This document shows positions 1-9,700 of a DNA stretch of 64,000 nt, piece by piece. The stretch covers positions 1 through 64,000 of the forward strand of contig JAISNI010000072.1 of assembly GCA_031276295.1 (NCBI GenBank), read 5' to 3'. Source of the DNA: Treponema sp. (GTDB lineage: Bacteria > Spirochaetota > Spirochaetia > Treponematales > Breznakiellaceae). The notes beneath the pieces are model-generated. The model saw only the letters and a list, made by a program, of their open reading frames with translations, searched no databases and was not told the origin of the DNA. The position numbers and the translations under genes were made by a program. The first letter of the stretch is position 1. Each line of letters opens with the position of its first letter.

Positions 1-1218
1 GAGAATGCCAGTAGGGATATCAAGATATTGGTGAGGGATACACAAGGCGTAGCGTTTGTCGGTATTGGCGTTCCGGAAGGAGACGCCGTTGGACAGCCTG
101 TTTCTCTGGATTATAATGCAGATAGGCAGGATGGTAATCGCTTGCATGTAACGATTGGCGCCGCCACCGTCAATTCCGGGCTTTACGATTGGGAGATAGT
201 GCCGCTTGCCCGCTATGCCAATAGAAATTACACGTCGGCAGTAACTTTTTTTGGTAGGGAGACCGACAATGATGATCCAAAACTGAAAGACATAGCGAAA
301 GCCGCCAAAAAGGAAGGTAAGAGGGCCTTCTGGATTAGCTACCATCCTGATCTGGTCAATACCTTGGTAGGGTACAATTTGTTCCTGGTAGACGCCATGC
401 TTTGCGGTGATCCGATAAACACCAAGATTATGGATTTTACCAATCGTTCCAAGAACCACACATTCCCGGTCATAGAAGGGTATAATGATTACGATTACAC
501 AAGCAATGAATCAACCGTGGCGGAATTCGTGCAAAAAACACTAGAGAAAAATATAGATTATATTGATACGTACTTCGATGAAAATCTCATGATGCCTTAC
601 ACAACCTACATCTATAGCGATGGTGAGATGCCTATAACATATCAGTTGAATGGCGATAAGATTGAGTTTACAGGGTATCCGGTCTATCACAACATGATAC
701 GCGAATCTGATACATGGACTTTAACCCTGACAAGGGGAAAAAGCAGTTTGCTGGATCAATTAAGAGAGAGAAAACTAAATCAAAAATTAAACCGGAAGTT
801 ACCGCCCCAAGTTACCGTCACGGTAAAAACATGGCCCAACTTGGACTTTTTGGGTATGCTTGCTTATCTTGTAGTGTATGAAGCTTCAAAAAGTGCATTA
901 CTTGACAGCTATTTAGAAATGGGTTACGAATTTGAAGATATTACATCTGAAGAGAATTTCGAACCTATTCCTGAATTAGTAGATTTTATGAGTATGCAGG
1001 AAAGTTATGAGGCGATGAAGCTGGTAAATCCTGCTGTTTTCAATTCTGCAGAAAGGACCTGCCACTGGCTGGCGTTTTTTCGCGCGGTAAAGGGAGAACA
1101 CGAAAACAAAACGGCAGAATGGGAAAGTTTTATAAAAACGGTTAACGCCAAGTACCCCGAAGGATCCGAAGATCCCGTGTATTCGTATAGAACACCCAGA
1201 CTATGGGTAGCGGACTGA
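1..1218 (+). CDS. Hypothetical protein, 5' end outside the window
   Basis: The reading frame is open from base 1, so the gene starts upstream of the window; a TTG at 28 is merely the first start-like codon inside it. About 405 residues are visible. I recognise no family. The protein is mixed alpha/beta in appearance, with no membrane segment or signal peptide in the visible part, and has a charged C-terminal third (from about residue 240 on) ending near a Tyr/Arg-rich tail. Base composition is a little more AT-rich than the housekeeping genes further right, similar to the protease/TPR block that follows. Function unknown; association with the neighbouring TPR and CHAT genes is only positional. 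Confidence 0.75.
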   Translation, partial: ENASRDIKILVRDTQGVAFVGIGVPEGDAVGQPVSLDYNADRQDGNRLHVTIGAATVNSGLYDWEIVPLARYANRNYTSAVTFFGRETDNDDPKLKDIAKAAKKEGKRAFWISYHPDLVNTLVGYNLFLVDAMLCGDPINTKIMDFTNRSKNHTFPVIEGYNDYDYTSNESTVAEFVQKTLEKNIDYIDTYFDENLMMPYTTYIYSDGEMPITYQLNGDKIEFTGYPVYHNMIRESDTWTLTLTRGKSSLLDQLRERKLNQKLNRKLPPQVTVTVKTWPNLDFLGMLAYLVVYEASKSALLDSYLEMGYEFEDITSEENFEPIPELVDFMSMQESYEAMKLVNPAVFNSAERTCHWLAFFRAVKGEHENKTAEWESFIKTVNAKYPEGSEDPVYSYRTPRLWVAD

Positions 1219-1365
1219 AAGATTGATTACAGCCGGGCTCCTGCAGATACTAACGTCTGGACAACAGCGTGTCCGGCTCCAAGGTCTTTGATTAAGGGAT
1301 AAAAATTGCCCCGGATATGACTGTTTGAAAAATATGGGGAATTAATACTCATAAGGAGAATTTAT

Positions 1366-2076
1366 ATGTATACTTTTGATGATCCGGTCTCCTGGTATGA
1401 GGCGGGTGTCTATCACGTTGCCAGACAGGAATATGACGAAGCAATGAAATGCTTTAATGATGCGTTAGCGGCGTATAAACCTTATTTCTCTGTTTACTTT
1501 AACCGCGGAATAATATTGGATAGATATTATCGCAATTATGACGGGGCAATTGCTGATTACCGGACAGCGCTTGATATAAAACCTGAAGATGATTATCTGG
1601 AGGTAATAACGAAAGAAAAGATTGCCGAAGTATATAAGTTCATCGGCCTGGCTTATCGGCAAAAGGATAATTATAACGCCGCGCTTGAAAATTATAATAA
1701 ATCAATAGAGCTTAATCCTGATAATTGGAGTGTATTTAGCAATCGGGGATTCTTATATGACAAAATGGGTAAGAATGCCCTCGCATTGGCGGATTATATC
1801 GAAGCAATATATATTAAGCCGGATTATGCCATAGCGTATAATAACCGGGGTATTATCCTTGAACGAATGGGGAAATACGATGAGGCGCGGGATGATTACC
1901 TGGATGCAATTAGGCTGGATCCCAAGTTTCCTGAACCTTATAACAATTTGGGTAATATTTATTGCAAACAGGGGAATTATAAAAGCGCAATTCAGTATTA
2001 TAAGATAGCGTTAAAATTGAACCCGAATTATACTGTTGCCCGGCAAAACCTTAATTCGATAATGGGCATGGATTAG
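1366..2076 (+). CDS. Tetratricopeptide repeat protein
   Basis: A 236-residue soluble protein made almost entirely of TPR units: repeated 34-residue helices with the usual W/Y-x-G-x-A-Y...A...Y..A-x-x-x-x-P pattern (for example around residues 15-50, 85-120, 120-153, 153-187 and 187-222). TPRs are protein-protein interaction scaffolds, so this is probably an adaptor. The ATG is preceded by AAGGAG at good spacing. It is convergent with the C1-protease gene, whose stop lies 26 bp away, and shares its TPR theme with two proteins of the opposing operon. No signal peptide or catalytic domain is visible. Confidence 0.88.
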   Translation: MYTFDDPVSWYEAGVYHVARQEYDEAMKCFNDALAAYKPYFSVYFNRGIILDRYYRNYDGAIADYRTALDIKPEDDYLEVITKEKIAEVYKFIGLAYRQKDNYNAALENYNKSIELNPDNWSVFSNRGFLYDKMGKNALALADYIEAIYIKPDYAIAYNNRGIILERMGKYDEARDDYLDAIRLDPKFPEPYNNLGNIYCKQGNYKSAIQYYKIALKLNPNYTVARQNLNSIMGMD

Positions 2077-2101
2077 AGAGAGCCTATAAGTGTTATAATT
2101 T

Positions 2102-3463
2102 TTAACTGCGCCCTACGGATATTATCATGCAAAATATATCACTGTCCTCTGTTATGTCGATGGTATATCCAAGCGCATGGGGTTCATATTTAACATGATA
2201 AAATGATACAAAATTGGCGTCCATTGATTCGTTTAAAAAACATGTAAGCTTTTCGTCCTTTTTATTCTCGTTAAACTTCCTCTGAATATCTCCAAGGGAA
2301 AACTTATCACTGCGGGAGAAGAATAATACAAAAATATCACCATCGGTCTCCGTATTAAGCCATCTCCCTTCACGCGGTATTTCATCATCAATTCCCTGGG
2401 ATATAGACAAAGGTCCTTCACCAAGAGGAAAGACCGGGGAAAGATTAGACATGTCGCCTTTAACGGTAAAAATATAACAACGAAGCGTTAAATTTATATT
2501 GAAGCTAAACCGGAATTTTATTTCTCCTCTATAATTAGATGTGGTTCTATAATAGCCATTTTCTATAAGTTTGAAATGAGGCTTATCACTCGTTCCTTTA
2601 AATAATTTAACATCAATTTTTCCTTTATATTCAGCGGGCAGTTGATAATTATCTTCGTTGTCCTCCATATAGAAAGCACCGACAGTATATTCCGCCAATG
2701 TATCATAATTAACCCATGTACAGCCATTATTTCCCCAATCCACACCCCAGCTATTCTGAATTTCAAACGCTTTTCTGTTCTCATCAAATCCTATTATACA
2801 TACGCCGTGCAGCTTATAATTTTTTTCCGGGGATTCGCCGCGCTTAATCTTCCAGTATTCCTTCGCAATCTTAAAAGATTCCGGTACCTTTAGCGCAACG
2901 ATAACCGGATGAGCCGTTGCTATATAGAACTTTATTCTAAATACTTTTTCTTCGTTTGTTGAATAAATTCCCCAATAGTCCTTTATGCGAAATTTCCGGC
3001 TTCTTTCATATTGAGAAATCGGTGCGTTTGTTATTCCGTGGCTCATTTCCCATTCAGACATTTTTGGCGATCCGATATCTTTTATTTTTTCAAGGGCTTT
3101 GAGTATTTTTAAATCATCATTATACCAATTAGGGTTTTCATCAAAGGACTTACAATACACAAAAGCCGGTGACAATGCGTTTCGGGTAGTAAGATCTTCA
3201 TCGGTACGTTTTAATCTTATCGACATCATTATAGTTTGAGCTGTATATACGGCAGCCCATGTGGCACAGGTGTGGGTTTTACCCTGATGTCCCGGTCGGG
3301 GAGCGTATTGTTTCAGGGAGACAACAGGAGAAACCTCAAGTTTTTGCTTTATTTCCCTTTTTGCAGCATTTTCTATTTTTTTTACCGGTACCTTTTTATA
3401 TTCAGCCTCATCAAGAAGTAAACCGGTACAGTATTCTTCTTTTGTGAAAAAATTCTTAATCAT
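2102..3463 (-). CDS. Papain-fold (peptidase C1 family) cysteine protease
   Basis: A 453-residue protein with the C1 peptidase signature: an oxyanion Gln and catalytic Cys in the segment QGKTHTCATWAA near the N-terminus, a catalytic His in HGVCIIGFD and the Asn in QNSWGVDWG. The C-terminal 170 residues are beta-rich and unrecognised. I chose ATG 3463 because AAGGA lies just upstream; a longer frame to 3520 would overlap the upstream stop by 46 bp and has no better ribosome site. No signal peptide, so it probably acts in the cytoplasm. It is the last gene of the operon with the TPR-CHAT protease, suggesting that one protease may activate the other (inference). Confidence 0.85.
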   Translation of the reverse strand: MIKNFFTKEEYCTGLLLDEAEYKKVPVKKIENAAKREIKQKLEVSPVVSLKQYAPRPGHQGKTHTCATWAAVYTAQTIMMSIRLKRTDEDLTTRNALSPAFVYCKSFDENPNWYNDDLKILKALEKIKDIGSPKMSEWEMSHGITNAPISQYERSRKFRIKDYWGIYSTNEEKVFRIKFYIATAHPVIVALKVPESFKIAKEYWKIKRGESPEKNYKLHGVCIIGFDENRKAFEIQNSWGVDWGNNGCTWVNYDTLAEYTVGAFYMEDNEDNYQLPAEYKGKIDVKLFKGTSDKPHFKLIENGYYRTTSNYRGEIKFRFSFNINLTLRCYIFTVKGDMSNLSPVFPLGEGPLSISQGIDDEIPREGRWLNTETDGDIFVLFFSRSDKFSLGDIQRKFNENKKDEKLTCFLNESMDANFVSFYHVKYEPHALGYTIDITEDSDIFCMIISVGRS

Positions 3464-3474
3464 AAATACGGTCC

Positions 3475-6360
3475 TTATTCGTATAATATCAATCCGGCCC
3501 AATACATAGGGTGTTTCCATTTTTCTTTCTCTTCGTCTTCTATTTCAATTTTTTTTCCTTCGTCACCATAGACCTCAATAGTCCCCTCGCGGAATTCATT
3601 TTTTACTTCATAGTAGGCATCTCGAAAGGTCTTGTGCTTCTGCAACACCTTGGTATAAAGGCTAACTATAAAAGCACTTGTTGCTTTATCATCCAGTGCC
3701 CAAAGGCTTACGCCAACGCTTTTTGCCCCTGCAGTCATAAAAGAAATGGGGAGCCCTACAAAACCGCTACCGCGTATATACTCGCCAAGCCCCGCGTTAC
3801 AGATTGACAATTCCACCATTTCGGCTTTTAATCGAACCTGTGCAATATCTTCTATGGATAAGTAGCCGTCTTCTTTAGCCCCCGGTCCGGATGCTTCTGA
3901 AAGCACAATGCCCCACTTGTCAACATTTTCTTTATCGTAATGTCCATGCCCCGAAAAATGTACAATGCTATATTTCTCTAATTCTCCGTTTCGGGATAAT
4001 TCTTTGACCATTGTTTCACTAGCCTCGGATCCCCGGTAAATATTAATACGCTTTCCTTCCCTTAAAGCGATTCTTTCAAGGTTATCTATTTCAATTTTTG
4101 TCCATGGGAGATTTGGTATAATTTCTTCCGGATTGGTATTCGGGTCATTTGGATCGGGTTTTGCAATAAGCCTGGTAGTCCGCCGATCAGCGTTTTCATC
4201 ATGGGTATTATTATATTCTATATCGCCAAACGCAATAATCGATTCATCCTCCGGTTTCCAATCTTTTCTCTTTGCACTTATAGTAACCGAGGGAGAGAAC
4301 GATATTTTATATTGTTTACCCAATTGCGGACTCTGAGCGTCTTCCTGGAGTATATCAAACGGCAGGAAGGGAAGAGAACCGTCTGGCACAACGATAATGT
4401 TTTTTACATTACCGCCTATAAGTTTTCTATCAAACACCGGCTTTATAAGTTCGGCATAGAGATTGCCGCAATATTCTTCAAATCTTGTTCCCTTATCTTC
4501 TTTTGCTATCAGATCCAAAATTCCTTTTATTTCCTGTTCCAGGCGGTCATCTTCATAGATATATTTAAAGTTAAGCGGTATTGCGGTAACGCCGTCATTA
4601 GAAAGAACAAAACAATAAGAATTAATGCATGGATGAATAATAGATTCTGGAATTTCGTAAGAATGAGACTCGGACTGTTCTCTGACCCACTTCCATGTTG
4701 CGGCATAGTCTTTTAGAGCAGACTGATCCCATAGCACATATTCAAGCACAACGGTATCGTTTCCACAAAATTTCTTGGCTTCAGCTATATCTATGGGCCG
4801 GGGATTTATCTTTTCCAAATAACCCGGAATACGCGAATCTATTTCTTCATGAAGTTCTTTAAGTTCCTTTTCAATTTTATTAAGATTTTCACAGGCATAT
4901 AAAAACCTGTTCTCTTTATCTCTATTATTTTCAACAAAACTATAATTCCTACCCAGATATTCATTTATAACATTCTGAGAAAAATCTCTTTCGTTCGTAA
5001 GCCGTAATACTTCTTTTCTTTCATCCTCAGTAACTTTGCAAGGGTCCAGCGCTATGGCAACGCCTATTTGCTCCAAAATATTTCGGCCTCGCAGAGATTC
5101 AGAATACCCAAACGCTTTTTCGCTGTTTCCCGCGGAAGTCTCCATATCCACGCCCACATAGTATAAATACAAGTAGTTAAGCATTATCTGTTTGCCCCGA
5201 CTGTCTTTCCGTAACTGTTCAGTCTTGCTTATGCCGCAGCCAAGCGCATCCTTTGTCAGCTCATACAATTTACAATAAAAAGGATCTGAGAAATTTTCCT
5301 TGTCTAGTTTCCCCTGCTGGTATATTTTCAGCACGAAGGACCATGTTCTATTAACCAAGACAACGGTCGTGTTGCTTTCTTTTGCGGTTTGTATGGAATC
5401 CTGATAATCAGCCAGAGCCTTTTCGTAATCATGTATTCTTTCATACGTATCACCCCGTTCAAAATGGTTTCTTGAAATCCCCGGCCCCCGTTTTATGGAT
5501 CGAGAAATATCCTTTAAGGCTTTGGCGTACTCGCCGATAGCTTTATAAGCCAAACCCCGGTCACGCCAAACCTTAAAATCAAGCGGGTTCAATTCAATTG
5601 CCCTGGTTAAATCCGCCAGGGCATTTCTGTGATAATTTCTTATTAGTTCCTCATCTTCCGTTCCTTTGGCCATATCAAAATATATTTTACTCCGGCCGCT
5701 GTAGGCCAAATAATATGAAGATGCCTCATCAATAATTTCATTAAACAAGTTTAATGCGCTGTCACGATCGCCAGAATACGCAAAGGCATTTGCAAGATTG
5801 CATTTATACATCGGATAATTTTTATTTAAATTAAGGGCCGCTTTGAATGCGGTGATAGCATTCTTATAATTATCCATATGGAAATAAACGCTTCCTAAAC
5901 TATTATACGCTTCAGTATATTTGTCATTGAGGGAGATGGCTTTTAAATAGTTCTCTATCGCCCTGTTGTAATCACCCATATATGTATAAGCATTCCCCAG
6001 GCTGACATACACATAATCATCCTTAGGGTTTAATGTCAGGGCATATTCAAAATCAGAAATGGCCTTACTTATTTCTCTTTTATAGTAATATGACAATCCT
6101 CTGTTGCCGTAAAGCATGAAATCTTCCGGTCCTTTATGCTGCTTTGACAGGGATATGGCCTTATTAAACGCTTCTATTGCCCGGTCCTGATCGCCCAGGT
6201 ATGAATATGCGTTACCAATATTGCCATAGGCGACAGCAAAATCAGGTTTAAACTCAAGGGCTTTATACGAATAATAAAGGGCTTTGGAGTATTGGCCTTT
6301 GCTTCCAAACTCTGTTCCCTTAATAAAAAACATTCTTGCCTGCAAATCATTAGGACTCAT
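3475..6360 (-). CDS. TPR-CHAT caspase-like protease
   Basis: A 961-residue two-part protein. The N-terminal 350 residues are about nine TPR repeats; the C-terminal 330 residues form a CHAT domain (caspase HetF associated with TPRs). The caspase-clan dyad is visible: His in HFSGHGHYD and Cys in ELSICNAGLGEY, followed by the usual GSGFVGL and AGAKSVGVSLW strands. A coiled-coil linker lies around residues 480-530. CHAT proteases are established as regulated executioner proteases, including TPR-CHAT proteins that partner type III-E CRISPR effectors; no Cas genes are visible here. The start overlaps the upstream TPR gene by ATGA, so translation is coupled. The real trigger and substrate are unknown. 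Confidence 0.93.
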   Translation of the reverse strand: MSPNDLQARMFFIKGTEFGSKGQYSKALYYSYKALEFKPDFAVAYGNIGNAYSYLGDQDRAIEAFNKAISLSKQHKGPEDFMLYGNRGLSYYYKREISKAISDFEYALTLNPKDDYVYVSLGNAYTYMGDYNRAIENYLKAISLNDKYTEAYNSLGSVYFHMDNYKNAITAFKAALNLNKNYPMYKCNLANAFAYSGDRDSALNLFNEIIDEASSYYLAYSGRSKIYFDMAKGTEDEELIRNYHRNALADLTRAIELNPLDFKVWRDRGLAYKAIGEYAKALKDISRSIKRGPGISRNHFERGDTYERIHDYEKALADYQDSIQTAKESNTTVVLVNRTWSFVLKIYQQGKLDKENFSDPFYCKLYELTKDALGCGISKTEQLRKDSRGKQIMLNYLYLYYVGVDMETSAGNSEKAFGYSESLRGRNILEQIGVAIALDPCKVTEDERKEVLRLTNERDFSQNVINEYLGRNYSFVENNRDKENRFLYACENLNKIEKELKELHEEIDSRIPGYLEKINPRPIDIAEAKKFCGNDTVVLEYVLWDQSALKDYAATWKWVREQSESHSYEIPESIIHPCINSYCFVLSNDGVTAIPLNFKYIYEDDRLEQEIKGILDLIAKEDKGTRFEEYCGNLYAELIKPVFDRKLIGGNVKNIIVVPDGSLPFLPFDILQEDAQSPQLGKQYKISFSPSVTISAKRKDWKPEDESIIAFGDIEYNNTHDENADRRTTRLIAKPDPNDPNTNPEEIIPNLPWTKIEIDNLERIALREGKRINIYRGSEASETMVKELSRNGELEKYSIVHFSGHGHYDKENVDKWGIVLSEASGPGAKEDGYLSIEDIAQVRLKAEMVELSICNAGLGEYIRGSGFVGLPISFMTAGAKSVGVSLWALDDKATSAFIVSLYTKVLQKHKTFRDAYYEVKNEFREGTIEVYGDEGKKIEIEDEEKEKWKHPMYWAGLILYE

Positions 6361-7346
6361 AACAGACCTCCTTTGTCCAATTCCTTCAGCATCAATGCCG
6401 CTTCCTCATAATCAGGCTTGTCCTTTAAGCCCTGCAAACAAGATGCCCCTGATTGAATGTCACCAAGGGTAATATACAACATTCCAAGCTGATAACAGAT
6501 GTCATCTATAATGTCTTTATCGGTTACTGATTTATCGCGGGCAGTTTTAAAATCTTCTATGGCATCTTCGAAACAACCTTTTTTGCAAGAAACCATGCCT
6601 CGGTTATAATAAGCATCCCGGTTATCATGATCTAGTTCTATCGCCTTGTTAAAATAATTAATCGCGCTGTCGAAATCATCCTTAAGGGTATACGCGATGC
6701 CAAGACTATTATAAACGGATGAGTTTTCATAACCTCGCGGTATCAACTGACTATAATAATCTATTATCCGCTGACATTCCACGTCACCGGAATCAGTATT
6801 GCCGTCAAATACGCCTGCCGCCACCTCGCCCCGGGCATTTTTTATTCTTTGATAAGATTTCCAGTTATTGCTCTTGTCCTTCTCTGACGGGAACAAAAAC
6901 ACGAGTCCTATTGTCATTATTCCTCGGGCAGAATCCGAGAATTTTTTGGCCTGTTTGCTCTGCTCTGCCTGATCCTCTTCCACAGAATCCTCTTCATCTT
7001 CCCCTGAATACGTTTCAAGATATTCCTCAAAGGTTATTCCCGCTTTTTTTATCTCATAACGAATCATGCCATAAAGATTGTATAATTTACTGCGGAACGG
7101 CAGGGAATATCTTATGGCAGTTAAAATATTAAGCATATTCTTCTCGACAAATTCTTTATCGGAAGTCAAATCTTCACAGTTAACTATCCGTAGCGCCGCA
7201 CGAATCAAACGTTCGCTGTTATCATCTTCTTCCCAGAAAGCGTCTTCCAGAAAACCAACAATCTCTTTCCCTGAATTATAATGATGTTCTGTTTCATCCA
7301 GCGAAATTTTCCATTTTTTGGCCAAAACCTTAATGTCTCTATTCAT
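6357..7346 (-). CDS. TPR-containing protein of the CHAT operon
   Basis: A 329-residue protein with an unrecognised helical N-terminal half, an acidic stretch around residues 113-128, a hydrophobic patch near residue 145, and three or four TPR units from about residue 205 on. It overlaps the TPR-CHAT start by four bases (ATGA), the tightest kind of operon coupling, so it probably acts together with the protease as a sensor, inhibitor or adaptor. No catalytic motif seen. The composition is AT-rich like the rest of this operon. Confidence 0.82.
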   Translation of the reverse strand: MNRDIKVLAKKWKISLDETEHHYNSGKEIVGFLEDAFWEEDDNSERLIRAALRIVNCEDLTSDKEFVEKNMLNILTAIRYSLPFRSKLYNLYGMIRYEIKKAGITFEEYLETYSGEDEEDSVEEDQAEQSKQAKKFSDSARGIMTIGLVFLFPSEKDKSNNWKSYQRIKNARGEVAAGVFDGNTDSGDVECQRIIDYYSQLIPRGYENSSVYNSLGIAYTLKDDFDSAINYFNKAIELDHDNRDAYYNRGMVSCKKGCFEDAIEDFKTARDKSVTDKDIIDDICYQLGMLYITLGDIQSGASCLQGLKDKPDYEEAALMLKELDKGGLL

Positions 7347-7366
7347 AATTGAACCTCCATTTATCT

Positions 7367-9700
7367 TTAGTCAAAATTACCAATTATATCTTTGAATTCT
7401 TCCCTCCACTTTTCAAAATTGTTTTCTGTAATAGCAGGATTATTAACACGGATGGGATTTCCACTATTTCTATCAAAGCCCTGACCTTTTTTAAGGAATT
7501 CTTTCAAGGCTTCGATAAATTCATCCGATTCCGATGTCTCAAGCCAACTGATAAAGCCTGGAAACACACCTCTGTCATTGTAGTATTTAAGAAATCTACG
7601 GCGAAGTTCTACTATTTCATCTTTGTTTTTTTCTATATAGGGTATTTTTTTTTCTAATAAAAAGTTAGCACGCAAATTTTTAAGGTCCGACAGTAATAAC
7701 GCAAAAGTACCGGGAAAATTTTGAGAAAGGGGGTTGTTCTGATTTGCCTTGACGCCGGAATTGTATTTCATAATACTGGAACAGTTCAGGGCAAATTCTT
7801 CCGGCGGCATATCATTCAAGCAGGAAATAAAAAGACCATAAAGAAGAATATCTTTATTTGTATAATAAGCGACTAAATATTTTTTAAAATCAACATAATC
7901 TTCCAAACGGTTATAAATCGATTCCGGTTTAGGATACGCTTCATCTTCAACTGATGTGAAATCAAAAGAATCGGCGCTTCCTCCTTTGCGGGATTCAAGT
8001 TCCCTCTTAGATGAAATTTTGTTTAAATCACCCCTGGAAGAAAGACTATCATTATCAATACGCGGATATTTGTTTTTGATGTTACGCAACTTTTGATTTT
8101 GCAATCTAAAAAATATTATGATTTGTTTCAAATTCACCTCTTTTTCCCCGGATACATCCGGAACAAAAAAATCCATATCGCTTTCAAGAACATAATACAA
8201 AGCCGGAAGATACACCGTGTCAATTTCAAACAACGGCGTCTCATTTTTTTTAGTCTGCACTAATTTTTCTGTTTTAGTCATATTCACACTCTCCTTATTT
8301 TTTGGATGAAATTCCTGTAATATAGTCATAAAAAAGGCATCATCGATTTGTAAATATTTCTCGCTTTTCAATAAAAAAGGATCCTCCTTGAATACCATCT
8401 TATAACGTACCTTAAAATAACAGTAATGAACCTCATTATATTCCCTCAAGGTCTCCGCCTTTACACTGCCTAGAATAGAGGGTGAAGAGTCTTTTTTCCT
8501 GTATTGTAATTCAATGGTTTTATGGTCCGTATTATAATAAAGACAATTTATTTCTTTATGGTCTTTAAGAAACGTTTCAAGATCCATGTTTGGCGTTCCT
8601 AAGAGCGGTATAACCTTTTTGCTATTAATAAATTCAGAGACCTTCTTTCCAATGATAGTCCTGCGAAACATAAACCTATAATAATATTCAAATGCAATAT
8701 ATATATCGATCTTTTCTTTTGTTTCGGTCGCTCTATGCTCAATAGTAATGAATTTCCATTTGATATAAGGAGCCCTGGCAGTATCCACATGGCAGATATA
8801 ATGAGAGGCTTTGCTATCGATGCCTTTGATGGATTCATAAAACATATTCGTTATATCGGCGCCAGCAGGAAATACACCGCTATAAGCCGCATAGTCTGAT
8901 GCCTTCTTCATGTCTGCTTCTTTCAGTTCATTAAAATATCCAAATACATCAAAGGTTCGACCGGATTTAGACTGACTGTCTGCCTTGGCAATGAATGCTT
9001 TAAACTCAGATGTCTCTTCGCCGCCATTTAGTCTGAAATTAAGAAAACCTTTGGGGAACAATCCCCAGTACTTCTCGTGGGCACAATCCGTTAATTTCTT
9101 GACATCTACTTCGTAAACAGTGCAAGTTATATGAATTCCCTGGCTGTTAATACGGTCATGCGTAACCTTTCTCTCCAAATCAATAAAATCCAAAACACCA
9201 ATATCAAGCTCGTTTGTCCGGGAATCAAAAAATTGAACGCCATAGAAATAAGCATCCAGCGTATTCGTTATACGCCAATGATGAATTATAGTAGGCATCT
9301 TATTCCTCCTTATACTCCTGACACGGACAGGACGAAACTTCCTCCCACCCGGTTCCCCACTAATATAAGGCAAATGAAAGGATGGCGCAAGCCCCCAGAC
9401 GTTGTACTCCGGCGTGAAAGGGGCGGTCTTCGCTACCCGGTTGGCAAAATCGGAAATAAACAAGACGTGGCGGTACCGTTTGCCCGAAACTTCAACATGG
9501 ACAACAAGCGGCGCGGGGTAATGGTCTTCCCGCTCATACCTAAAGGAGACCACGATGTAGTTATCCTCGGCGTTATACCGGACATCCAGCTCCCCGACCA
9601 GGCCGTTTTCATCGACCCGCCTGGGAAAGGGGGCCAGAGGTATATAGGGCGCGGTAACCATAGCCTCAAGTTCTTTCCTGTCTTTTTCCGCCAATACCAC
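7367..9700 (-). CDS. Large hypothetical protein, possibly chimeric at its N-terminus
   Basis: The open frame codes for 777 residues from a GTG with GGAGG upstream. I recognise no family. The last 640 residues are AT-rich at DNA level like the CHAT operon it leads; the first 133 residues are clearly more GC-rich. At the junction an in-frame ATG (9296-9298) is preceded by AGGAGG at ideal spacing, giving an alternative 643-residue protein beginning MPTIIHHWRIT. The N-terminal 133 residues may therefore be a separate native gene that ran into the imported one, or the whole may be one protein. The gene is the first of the TPR/CHAT/C1 operon (21 bp to the next start). Confidence 0.7.
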   Translation of the reverse strand: MVLAEKDRKELEAMVTAPYIPLAPFPRRVDENGLVGELDVRYNAEDNYIVVSFRYEREDHYPAPLVVHVEVSGKRYRHVLFISDFANRVAKTAPFTPEYNVWGLAPSFHLPYISGEPGGRKFRPVRVRSIRRNKMPTIIHHWRITNTLDAYFYGVQFFDSRTNELDIGVLDFIDLERKVTHDRINSQGIHITCTVYEVDVKKLTDCAHEKYWGLFPKGFLNFRLNGGEETSEFKAFIAKADSQSKSGRTFDVFGYFNELKEADMKKASDYAAYSGVFPAGADITNMFYESIKGIDSKASHYICHVDTARAPYIKWKFITIEHRATETKEKIDIYIAFEYYYRFMFRRTIIGKKVSEFINSKKVIPLLGTPNMDLETFLKDHKEINCLYYNTDHKTIELQYRKKDSSPSILGSVKAETLREYNEVHYCYFKVRYKMVFKEDPFLLKSEKYLQIDDAFFMTILQEFHPKNKESVNMTKTEKLVQTKKNETPLFEIDTVYLPALYYVLESDMDFFVPDVSGEKEVNLKQIIIFFRLQNQKLRNIKNKYPRIDNDSLSSRGDLNKISSKRELESRKGGSADSFDFTSVEDEAYPKPESIYNRLEDYVDFKKYLVAYYTNKDILLYGLFISCLNDMPPEEFALNCSSIMKYNSGVKANQNNPLSQNFPGTFALLLSDLKNLRANFLLEKKIPYIEKNKDEIVELRRRFLKYYNDRGVFPGFISWLETSESDEFIEALKEFLKKGQGFDRNSGNPIRVNNPAITENNFEKWREEFKDIIGNFD
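9301..9310 (-). promoter_or_regulatory. Internal Shine-Dalgarno that may mark the true start of the 777-aa frame
   Basis: On the minus strand AGGAGGAATAAG precedes ATG 9298 with a six-base gap between AGGAGG and the codon. It is one of the best ribosome sites in the region, and coincides with the shift from GC-rich to AT-rich sequence. Confidence 0.6.
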
